From: Alphaproteobacteria bacterium
GTDB taxonomy: Bacteria; Pseudomonadota; Alphaproteobacteria; Caulobacterales; Caulobacteraceae
DNA length: 64,000 nt
NCBI GenBank assembly: GCA_018821435.1
Contig: JAHJME010000040.1
Location: forward strand, 62,001 to 126,000
Direction: 5' to 3'
In this document: positions 34,474 to 42,254 of the stretch, piece after piece
Position numbering within the stretch: position 1 is the stretch's first letter
Layout of the letters: the number at the start of each line of letters is the position of its first letter
Notes under the pieces: generated by a model
What the model was told of the DNA's origin: nothing
The model's input: the letters and a program-made list of their open reading frames with translations, nothing else
The model's database searches: none
Program-made: the position numbers and the translations under genes

Positions 34474-35507
34474 CAGGTGCGATGTTCGCGTTGGAGAAGA
34501 CCCGGCCCGAGCCGGGACTGTGGGGCGCCCAGGCTCCGGTCCCCACGGTCGGTCCAGAGGACGTGCTGATCAGGGTGAAGCGCACCGCGATCTGCGGCAC
34601 CGACCTGCATATCTGGAACTGGGACGAGTGGGCGGCGGCGACCGTGCCGACGCCGATGATCGTCGGTCACGAGTTTTCGGGTGAGATCGTCGAGATCGGC
34701 GGCCGGGTCACGCGGCCGCTGCAGATCGGCGCCCGCGTCTCGGGCGAAGGCCACATCGTCAACCTGCACTCGGCCGCCAGTCGCGCCGGTCACTTCCACC
34801 TGGATCCCGAGACGGTGGGCGTGGGCGTGAACCGGCAGGGCGCGTTCGCCGAGTACCTCTCGATCCCCGCGTTCAACGTCGTGCCGCTGCCCGACGAGGT
34901 GACCGACGACATCGGCGCGATCCTCGATCCGTTCGGCAACGCCATGCACACGGCCCAGCAGTTCGAGCTGCTGGGCGAGGACGTGCTGGTCACCGGCGCC
35001 GGGCCGATCGGCATCATGGCCGCGGCCATCGCGCGGGCGGCCGGCGCCCGGACGGTGGTGATCACCGACCACAACGCCTTCCGCCTGGCCCTGGCGGCCA
35101 CGATCGCCGACGTGCGGCCGGTCAACGTCCTCAAGGAAGACCTGAAAGACGTCATGGCCGAACTGCGCATCGCCGACGGCTTCGGCGTCGCGCTGGAGAT
35201 GTCCGGGGCGGAAGCGGCGATAGAGCAGGCGGTCGACGCGCTGGCGATGGGCGGCAAGCTGGCGATGCTGGGCATTCCCGGCAAGTCGATGGAAGTCGTC
35301 TGGTCGCGGATCATCCTGAAGGCGCTGACCATCAAGGGCGTGTACGGCCGCGAGATGTTCACCACCTGGCGCAAGATGTTCGGCCTGATCCGGGGCGGCC
35401 TGGACCTGACCCCGCTGATCACCCACCGCTTCGCGGCGCGCGAGTTCGAGGCGGGGTTCTCCACCGCGCTCGGCGGCGACTCCGGCAAGGTCGTGCTGGC
35501 GTGGTGA
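34470..35507 (+). CDS. tdh: L-threonine 3-dehydrogenase (lacking structural zinc site)
   Basis: The 345-residue medium-chain dehydrogenase oxidises threonine to 2-amino-3-ketobutyrate for Kbl. The catalytic zinc ligands Cys42 (AICGTDLHIWNWDEW) and His67-Glu68 (GHEFSGE) are kept, as are GVGVNRQGAFAEYL and the NAD motif VTGAGPIGIMAAAIA. The lobe that normally carries four structural-zinc cysteines reads NLHSAASRAGHFHLD (residues about 98-112), with no cysteine. The rest matches canonical Tdh closely. ATGA overlap with kbl. Confidence 0.93.
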   Translation: MTGAMFALEKTRPEPGLWGAQAPVPTVGPEDVLIRVKRTAICGTDLHIWNWDEWAAATVPTPMIVGHEFSGEIVEIGGRVTRPLQIGARVSGEGHIVNLHSAASRAGHFHLDPETVGVGVNRQGAFAEYLSIPAFNVVPLPDEVTDDIGAILDPFGNAMHTAQQFELLGEDVLVTGAGPIGIMAAAIARAAGARTVVITDHNAFRLALAATIADVRPVNVLKEDLKDVMAELRIADGFGVALEMSGAEAAIEQAVDALAMGGKLAMLGIPGKSMEVVWSRIILKALTIKGVYGREMFTTWRKMFGLIRGGLDLTPLITHRFAAREFEAGFSTALGGDSGKVVLAW

Positions 35508-36910
35508 GCGACGGCGCCTCGGCTCGCAACCCCGAGGCGCCGTCCACCCGCGCGCCGACGCCCGCGCTTTCGGTCGTGGATCTATTCACCATCGGCATCG
35601 GCCCCTCCAGCTCGCACACGGTGGGGCCGATGCGGGCCGCCGCCGCGTTCGCCAGCCTGGCGTTGGGCCGCGGCGCGCCGGTCGGCGTGACCTGCGACCT
35701 GTTCGGTTCGCTGGCGCTGACCGGCAAGGGACACGCCACAGACACGGCGGTGCTGCTGGGCCTGGGCGGTTGGCTGCCCGAGGCCGTGGATCCCGGCGAC
35801 ATCGCGCGGCTGGTGGCCGAGGTCCGCGCCCGGGAAGAGATATCGCTGGGCGGTCGCCTGTCCGTCTGCTTCGTCGAGGCCGAGGACCTGCGCTTCCGGC
35901 GCGGCGAGTTTCTGCCAGGCCACGCCAACGCCCTCACCTTCACCGCCATGTACCCGGACGGCGAGGCGTTGGTGCAGACCTATTTCTCCGTCGGCGGCGG
36001 CGCCATCGTCGCGGCGGAGCGCAACGGCGTGGCCGACCAGGTCGAACTTCTCCGCCCCTTCGGATCGGGGGCCGAACTGCTGCAGATCGGGCGCGCCAGC
36101 GGACTGTCCATCGCCGACATCGTCTGGGGCAACGAACTGGCCTGGCGTCCGCGCGCCGAGACCGAGGCGTTCATCGACGGCGTCCGCGCCGCCATGTTCG
36201 CCTGCATCGAGCGCGGCTGCCGCCAGGGCGGGGTTCTGCCCGGCGGCCTGGGCGTGCGCCGCCGCGCGCTGGATCTGCATGCGCGCCTGGTGGCCCGCGG
36301 GCCGCGCACCGAGCCGTCGCACGTCTTCGAGTGGGTCAGTCTCTATGCGCTCAGCGTCAACGAGGAGAACGCCGCGGGCGGACGGGTGGTCACGGCGCCG
36401 ACCAATGGCGCGGCGGGCATCCTGCCGGCGGTGCTGAAATACTACGAGGCCTTCACCACCGGCGCGACGCTGGAGGGCGCCCGCACATTCCTGATGACCG
36501 CCTCGGCCATCGGGTTCCTCTACAAGACCCGCGCCTCGATCTCCGCCGCCGAGATGGGCTGCCAGGGCGAGGTGGGCGTCGCCTGCTCGATGGCCGCCGC
36601 CGGCCTGGTCGCCGCCCTGGGCGGGACGAACGAGCAAATCGAGAACGCCGCCGAGATCGGCATGGAGCATAATCTGGGCCTCACCTGCGATCCCATCGGC
36701 GGGCTGGTGCAGATCCCCTGCATCGAGCGCAACACCATGGGCGCCGTGAAGGCGATCAACGCTGCCTACCTGGCGCTGCAAGGCGACGGCCGGCACATCG
36801 TGTCGCTGGACGCCGTGATCGAGACCATGCGCCAGACCGGCGAGGACATGCGTTCGAACTACAAAGAGACCAGTCTGGGCGGCCTCGCCGTCAATGTGGT
36901 CGAATGCTGA
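35501..36910 (+). CDS. sdaA: L-serine ammonia-lyase (iron-sulfur, single chain)
   Basis: The 469-residue enzyme deaminates serine to pyruvate. The N-terminal domain starts VVDLFTIGIGPSSSHTVGPMRAA; the C-terminal catalytic domain has APTNGAAGILPAVLKYY and the [4Fe-4S] cysteines in GCQGEVGVACSMA and LTCDPIGGLVQIPCIE. GTG starts at 35501 or 35504 overlap the tdh stop. With kbl and tdh it would turn threonine into glycine and, after serine hydroxymethyltransferase, serine into pyruvate. Confidence 0.95.
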   Translation: MVSDGASARNPEAPSTRAPTPALSVVDLFTIGIGPSSSHTVGPMRAAAAFASLALGRGAPVGVTCDLFGSLALTGKGHATDTAVLLGLGGWLPEAVDPGDIARLVAEVRAREEISLGGRLSVCFVEAEDLRFRRGEFLPGHANALTFTAMYPDGEALVQTYFSVGGGAIVAAERNGVADQVELLRPFGSGAELLQIGRASGLSIADIVWGNELAWRPRAETEAFIDGVRAAMFACIERGCRQGGVLPGGLGVRRRALDLHARLVARGPRTEPSHVFEWVSLYALSVNEENAAGGRVVTAPTNGAAGILPAVLKYYEAFTTGATLEGARTFLMTASAIGFLYKTRASISAAEMGCQGEVGVACSMAAAGLVAALGGTNEQIENAAEIGMEHNLGLTCDPIGGLVQIPCIERNTMGAVKAINAAYLALQGDGRHIVSLDAVIETMRQTGEDMRSNYKETSLGGLAVNVVEC

Positions 36911-37028
36911 GCGGATCGCGGTCTTGTATCCGCCGTCGGCCGGTTCCCGCTTTGGACAGGCCGTTCGAGGGCTAAGGTTTTCGGGTGAGACGCCCTGAGC
37001 CCGCCATCGCCGACATCAGCAGGCGCCG

Positions 37029-38723
37029 ATGACCGTCGGCCTCGCCCCTGCGCTCGCCATGGATCTGCGCAAGGCCGTGACGCTGATGGATCAGCGGCGA
37101 TTCGCCGAGGCGCGCCTCCTTCTCGAGGCCGCCGTCCGTTCGGGCGCGAACCAGGGTGACGCGCGCTATCTGTTGGGTGCGACGCTGCGCATGCTGGGCG
37201 ATCTGGCCGGCGCCGAGCGCGAGTTGCGCGGCGCGCTGACGCTGGATCCCATTCGTCAGGACGCGGCGCTCGAGCTGGCGCGGCTGCTGAACGGGCTGGG
37301 CCGACACCAGGACGTCGTCGTCGCGACGGACCGCGCCGTCGCGATCGCCCAACCCCGCGTCGGCCTGCTCGCGGAACGGGCCAAGGCGTTCCAGGCCCTG
37401 GAGCGAATGGACGAATGCCTCGCCGAACGCGAGCGCGCCGTGGCGCTCCAGCCCGGAAAATCGGCGACCCTGCATAATCTGGCCGCGGCGCTTGGCGACG
37501 CCGGCGAGGCGGGCAGGGCGGAGATGACGGCCCGCGCCGCCCTGGCCGCCGGTGGCGAGGCTCCCGAGACCTGGCTGGTCCTGGCCCGGGCGCTGCAGGC
37601 GCAGAACCGGTTCGACGACGCCCAGGCCGCGTTCGGGGCGGCGCTGGCGCGGCGGCCGGACTACGCGGAGGCGCTGCGCGACCTGGCCCAACTCGTCTGG
37701 ATGCGCACCGGCGATCTCGGCGCCGCGTCGGCCGTTCTTCCGGCTGGACAGAGCGCGCCGCTTCGGCTGCTGCGCGCCCGGCTGCATGAATACGCCGGCG
37801 ATATTGAAGGCGGCTATCGCGCGCTGACCGTGGGTCCGGTCGCGGGCGACGCCGTGCTGGAAATCACCGCCGCGCACCTGGCCGCCGCGTTCGATCCGGA
37901 GCTGGCGCTCACCCATGCCCTGCGCGCCGAGACGCTGGCGCCCGGCGCCGAGTTGGTGGTGCGCAAGGCCATCGACGCGCACCTGGCCGCCGGCCTGGCC
38001 GAGGCGGCGCTGGTCCGGATCGAGGCGGCCCGTGCTCAGCATCCGCTGGATCAGGGCCTGCTCGCAGCCCAGTGGACGGCCTGGCGGATGCTGGACGATC
38101 CGCGCGCCGCAGCGCTTTACGACTACGATGCGTTCGTCGCCGATTGGCCGCTGGACACGCCCGACGGCTGGACCACGCTCGATAGCTATCTCGCGGACCT
38201 GACCGTCGCGCTGGCCGAATTGCATGGCCTGCACACCCATCCGCTGGACCAGTCGCTGCGTCACGGCACCCAGACCAGCGCCAATCTGCTGCGCAGCGAG
38301 CACCCGGCGATCCAAGCCTTCAGCGCGGCGATCGACGGGCCAATCCGCCGGCACATGGCGTTCTTGGGCGCGGGCGCCGATCCCGTGCGGGCTCGCAACA
38401 CCGGCGGATATCGGATCAAGGGCATGTGGTCCGTGCGGCTGCGGCCCGGCGGCTTCCACGTGAACCACGTGCACCCGCAGGGTTGGCTGTCTTCGGCCTG
38501 CTACATCGAGCTGCCGGCCGCGGTGGACGCCGGCGACCGCGAAGGCTGGCTGCAGTTCGGGCAGGCCGGCGTGCCGACTCCCGCGGCGCTCGAACCCGAG
38601 CATTTCATCCGGCCCCAGGCCGGTCGGCTGGCGCTGTTCCCGTCGTACATGTGGCACGGCACGGCGCCGTTTTCCGGCGAGGGACGGCGGTTGACCATCG
38701 CCTTCGATGTTCTGCCCGCCTGA
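37029..38723 (+). CDS. TPR protein with C-terminal 2OG-Fe(II) oxygenase-like domain
   Basis: The 564-residue cytoplasmic protein has tetratricopeptide repeats from about residue 10 to 230 (for example AVTLMDQRRFAEARLLLEAAV and AQAAFGAALARRPDYAEALRDLA), a less regular helical middle, and a C-terminal double-stranded beta-helix (MWSVRLRPGGFHVNHVHPQG ... LALFPSYMWHGTAPF ... RRLTIAFDV). The histidines and the final Arg fit a putative 2-oxoglutarate/iron oxygenase. A protein hydroxylase acting on a TPR-bound target is possible. No operon partners. Confidence 0.85.
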   Translation: MTVGLAPALAMDLRKAVTLMDQRRFAEARLLLEAAVRSGANQGDARYLLGATLRMLGDLAGAERELRGALTLDPIRQDAALELARLLNGLGRHQDVVVATDRAVAIAQPRVGLLAERAKAFQALERMDECLAERERAVALQPGKSATLHNLAAALGDAGEAGRAEMTARAALAAGGEAPETWLVLARALQAQNRFDDAQAAFGAALARRPDYAEALRDLAQLVWMRTGDLGAASAVLPAGQSAPLRLLRARLHEYAGDIEGGYRALTVGPVAGDAVLEITAAHLAAAFDPELALTHALRAETLAPGAELVVRKAIDAHLAAGLAEAALVRIEAARAQHPLDQGLLAAQWTAWRMLDDPRAAALYDYDAFVADWPLDTPDGWTTLDSYLADLTVALAELHGLHTHPLDQSLRHGTQTSANLLRSEHPAIQAFSAAIDGPIRRHMAFLGAGADPVRARNTGGYRIKGMWSVRLRPGGFHVNHVHPQGWLSSACYIELPAAVDAGDREGWLQFGQAGVPTPAALEPEHFIRPQAGRLALFPSYMWHGTAPFSGEGRRLTIAFDVLPA

Positions 38724-38773
38724 GGCGCCGCATCGGCGAACTTCGCCGACCTCGCGCTGCCCAAAAGGGCGTC

Positions 38774-38808
38774 AAATTCCGTTATCCAGGACCACTATGA
38801 CGGAATTT
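38774..38808. promoter_or_regulatory. inverted repeat upstream of TonB receptor
   Basis: Perfect 9-bp arms AAATTCCGT (38774-38782) and ACGGAATTT (38800-38808) with a 17-bp spacer. It is suited to a dimeric regulator; not a terminator, as no T-run follows. Confidence 0.5.
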
Positions 38809-38864
38809 CTCCGCCGAAGACCAAAAGTGGTTCACCCTGGTTGAAAGAGAGGCGTTTGCGAAGG

Positions 38865-38881
38865 TTCGATTAGAAATCGAA
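38865..38881. promoter_or_regulatory. second inverted repeat upstream of TonB receptor
   Basis: TTCGATTAGAAATCGAA: perfect 7-bp arms with a 3-bp spacer, about 200 bp before the receptor start. Confidence 0.5.
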
Positions 38882-39085
38882 GTTCACAACCTTCCCAGCC
38901 GCCGCTCTCTTGGGGAAAAATTACGCATCGACTGAATGCGCGGCGCAGGGGTTTGCGTATCGCGATGCGAAGAAGTGTGCCTGAAGCGTTATAAGAACTT
39001 GACTGTCAGATAGGCGAATTAAGAACGACTTATCTGGTGGGGAGGGTCGATCCGTAGATTTGCGCACGTTTTGATAGGGGACAAA

Positions 39086-42000
39086 ATGGCCGTGTGGAAT
39101 GATCCGACTTTACTTTCGAGCGCTAGTCGCAACGCATACGGTAGACGCCGTATTCTTGCAACGGCAAGTAGCGCCGTCCTGCTCTTCGCGGCCCAGTCTG
39201 CCTTTGCGCAGACCGCCAACGAGGACGCCGCCGTCGACGAGGTGGTTGTCACCGGGTCGCTGATCGCGCGACCAGACTACGCCGCCAACAGCCCGGTGGT
39301 CTCGGTGACCTCCGAAGCGCTGGAGAACACCGGCCAGATCACCGTGGAAAGTGCGCTCACGCAGCTTCCGCAGTTCTCGGGCGGGTTCGGGCAGAGCAAC
39401 ACCTCCAGCACCGGCACCGGCCTCAACGGCGGACAGAGCTACGCCACGCTGCGTGGCCTGGGCTCGAAGCGCACGCTGCTGCTGCTGGACGGCAAGCGCC
39501 TGCAACCCTCCAACCCGGACGGTTCGGTCGACCTGAACACCATCCCCGAAGCCCTCATCGGCAACGTCGAGGTGATCACCGGCGGCGCGTCCACGGCCTA
39601 TGGCTCGGACGCCACCGCGGGCGTGGTGAACTTCCGTCTGAAGCGCGACTTCTCCGGCCTGACGCTGAACACCCAGTACGGGATCAGCAACTACGGTGAC
39701 GGCGACTCGTACCGGTACAACGCCACCGCCGGTGGCCGCTTCGACGAGGACAGGGGCCGGGTGATCCTGTCGATGGATTACTCCCGCCGCGACCGCGCCA
39801 AGCGCCGCGAGCGGCCATGGTATTCCGACCGCCTGCCGCAGACTGGCAACGCCGCCAGCTACAACGGCTCGGCCGTCTTCGCCGGCAACGAACCCACCCT
39901 GGCCGCGGTCAACGCGATCTTCGCGGGCAAGTATGGCCTGACGCCATTCACCACCACCAACAACAGCCGTCTGTTCAGCGGCGGCGCCCAACTCGGCTTC
40001 AACACCGACGGGACGCTGTTCAGCGCCAACGGCGTGCCGGTGAAGAACTTCAAGGAGGCCCAGACCGACGACGCCTACCTGGTCGACTCGGGCAACACGA
40101 TCTACGGCCTGTCGCAGCAGATGAAGTTCGGCTTCACGGGCGGCGATCTGCAGACCGACATGAAGCGTTATTCGACCTTCGGCCGCTTCGACTACAGCCT
40201 CACCGACACCATCGAGGCGTTCGGCCAGTTCAGCTACACGACCTACAAGCAGACCGCGATCGTCAACACGACGCTCTCGAACAACATCTATCTGCAGAGC
40301 ATTCCCTACAATAACCCGTTCCTGCCGGCGGACCTGCGTTCGATCCTCGCGTCGCGCGCCAATCCCACCGCGGACTTCCAGTTCCACAAGGCCTTCAACG
40401 CCATCGGGAACCGGTATCAGGGCTATGAGTACGACGTCTGGCAGATGATGGCGGGCCTGACCGGCAAGCTGCCGATCAAGGATTGGAGTTGGGAAGCCTA
40501 CGGCGCCACCAGCTCGTCGGCCTTCGAGAACACCCAGACCGGCGGCCTCAGCCTCGCCCGCGTCAACAAGCTGACCTACAGCCCCACGGGCGGTACCGAC
40601 ATCTGCGCCGGCGGCCTGAACCTGTTCGGCAACTTCCCGATCTCGGCGGCCTGCGCGAACTACATCAAGCGCGACACGCTCAACACCACGGACATGAAGC
40701 AGCGCATCGCCGCGGCCACGGTCCAGGGCGGGCTATTCGATGTTCCGGCCGGCGAGGTCCGCTTCGCCGTTGGCGCCAGCTATCGGTACAATTCGTTCGT
40801 CTACGACTCCGACGACGCGCTGAACCAGCCCGATGGGACCAGCGACATCATCGGCTTCGCGGTGCTTCGCGACTCCGACGGCTCGGTGACGACCAAGGAG
40901 CTCTACGGCGAGCTTCTGGTGCCGGTCCTGAAGGACCTGCCGTTCATCAAGGAGCTGAACCTCGACCTCGGCTACCGCTACTCGGACTATGACTCGATCG
41001 GCGGCGCCCACACCTACAAGGCCGACGTCGAGTGGAGCGTGAACGACATCCTGCGCCTGCGCGGCGGCTACAACCGCGCCATCCGCGCCCCCAGCGTCGG
41101 CGAGCTGTTCGCCCCGGTCTCGACCGGCAGCATCAGCATCGGCAACCCCGGGGCCAATGTGAGCAGCGGCGACCCCTGCGACGTCCGCTCGTCGTTCCGG
41201 CTCGGCGCCGACAAGGACAAGGTGCGCGCGCTGTGCATCACCCAGGGCGTCACGCCGGCGATCATCGACGGCTACATCGGCACGCAGCAGGTGTTCCCGC
41301 TCACGGGCGGCAACCCCGACCTGCACGAAGAAACCGCCGACACCTGGTCGTTCGGCGCCGTCGTCCGCTCGCCCTTCGATCATCCGCTGCTGAGCAACCT
41401 CTCGCTCTCGGTGGACTGGTACAAGATCGACGTGTCCGACGCGATCGGCGTGCTCTCGATCGTGCAGTCGCTGCAGTACTGCTTCAACGTCGGCGGCTCG
41501 AACCCGACCTATGACCCGAAGAACTACTACTGCTCGCTGATCGCGCGGGCCCGGACCGGGGCCATCGAGGCGCCGTCCAGCCAGCCTCTGCTCAACCTGG
41601 CGCAGTTCAACGTCAGCGGGATCGACGTCCAGTTCGACTGGAAGGCCCAACTTGAAGATATGGGCATCCCGTTCGAAGGCTCGCTGGCTCTTCGCAGCGC
41701 GGTCAGCTTCCTGGACAAGTTCCAGATCCAGGCCTTGCCGGGCGCCGCCATCTATGACTTCGCCGGCACCATCGGCACGTCGGTGGAAACCAACGCGGGC
41801 GTCGCCCACCCCGAGTTCAAGGCGATCACCTCGCTCACGTACTCGCGCGACGTCGGCAGCTTCGGCGTCACTTGGCGCTACATCGACAGCATGAAGCACT
41901 CTGGCTTCGTGACAGCGCCAGCCACCGCGCCGCCGGGGATCAAGGCCTACAACGTGTTCGATATCAACGCGCGCTACTCGCTGCCGTGGGATAGCGACGT

Positions 42001-42130
42001 CCGCATCGGCATCACCAATCTCTTCAACAAGGCGCCGCCGTCCTACGGCAGCACGCCGGAGACGTACGACTCCTCAAGCTACGACGTGGTCGGCCGCTAC
42101 TTCTTCATGTCGCTGACCAAGAAGTTCTGA
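39086..42130 (+). CDS. TonB-dependent receptor
   Basis: The 1014-residue outer-membrane beta-barrel has a signal peptide (residues about 18-42, ending SAFAQ), an early VDEVVVTGSLIARPD TonB-box-like region, a plug domain (LTQLPQFSGGFG ... YATLRGLGSKRTLLLLDGKR ... IGNVEVITGGASTAYGSDATAG) and a long barrel ending in aromatic KKF. It belongs to the large Caulobacter/Xanthomonas-type receptor group. The peptidase genes downstream suggest peptide import. ATG 39086 has GGGGA upstream. It depends on ExbB-ExbD-TonB (15.3-17.4 kb). Confidence 0.95.
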   Translation: MAVWNDPTLLSSASRNAYGRRRILATASSAVLLFAAQSAFAQTANEDAAVDEVVVTGSLIARPDYAANSPVVSVTSEALENTGQITVESALTQLPQFSGGFGQSNTSSTGTGLNGGQSYATLRGLGSKRTLLLLDGKRLQPSNPDGSVDLNTIPEALIGNVEVITGGASTAYGSDATAGVVNFRLKRDFSGLTLNTQYGISNYGDGDSYRYNATAGGRFDEDRGRVILSMDYSRRDRAKRRERPWYSDRLPQTGNAASYNGSAVFAGNEPTLAAVNAIFAGKYGLTPFTTTNNSRLFSGGAQLGFNTDGTLFSANGVPVKNFKEAQTDDAYLVDSGNTIYGLSQQMKFGFTGGDLQTDMKRYSTFGRFDYSLTDTIEAFGQFSYTTYKQTAIVNTTLSNNIYLQSIPYNNPFLPADLRSILASRANPTADFQFHKAFNAIGNRYQGYEYDVWQMMAGLTGKLPIKDWSWEAYGATSSSAFENTQTGGLSLARVNKLTYSPTGGTDICAGGLNLFGNFPISAACANYIKRDTLNTTDMKQRIAAATVQGGLFDVPAGEVRFAVGASYRYNSFVYDSDDALNQPDGTSDIIGFAVLRDSDGSVTTKELYGELLVPVLKDLPFIKELNLDLGYRYSDYDSIGGAHTYKADVEWSVNDILRLRGGYNRAIRAPSVGELFAPVSTGSISIGNPGANVSSGDPCDVRSSFRLGADKDKVRALCITQGVTPAIIDGYIGTQQVFPLTGGNPDLHEETADTWSFGAVVRSPFDHPLLSNLSLSVDWYKIDVSDAIGVLSIVQSLQYCFNVGGSNPTYDPKNYYCSLIARARTGAIEAPSSQPLLNLAQFNVSGIDVQFDWKAQLEDMGIPFEGSLALRSAVSFLDKFQIQALPGAAIYDFAGTIGTSVETNAGVAHPEFKAITSLTYSRDVGSFGVTWRYIDSMKHSGFVTAPATAPPGIKAYNVFDINARYSLPWDSDVRIGITNLFNKAPPSYGSTPETYDSSSYDVVGRYFFMSLTKKF

Positions 42131-42136
42131 ACCAAG

Positions 42137-42162
42137 GCGGGCGCGACCCAGGTCGCGCCCGC
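42137..42162 (+). terminator. GC hairpin after the TonB receptor
   Basis: A perfect 12-bp stem (42137-42148 with 42151-42162) around CA, 7 bp after the receptor stop. There is no T-run, so it is more likely an RNA stabiliser or partial terminator than a full stop. Confidence 0.5.
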
Positions 42163-42254
42163 TCGCCAACAACGGTGCGTCGGACCCAGATCCTCCTAAG
42201 CCGCCAGATGGACGGCCGGATCGCCGGGGTCTCAATTTCCGAAGGGGACAGGGA

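Larger units (their letters stand above)
38724..39085 (+). other. 362-bp non-coding stretch upstream of the TonB receptor
   Basis: More AT-rich than its neighbours and without a coding frame. It holds a small palindrome (TCGGCGAACTTCGCCGA, near 38733), two clear inverted repeats listed separately, and a TTGACT at 38999-39004 that may be part of the receptor promoter. Confidence 0.5.

Noticed and set aside
42137..42162. Hairpin considered as an integron-type or IS end
   Set aside because: No second copy, no integrase or transposase and no target-site duplication; it is a post-gene RNA hairpin.
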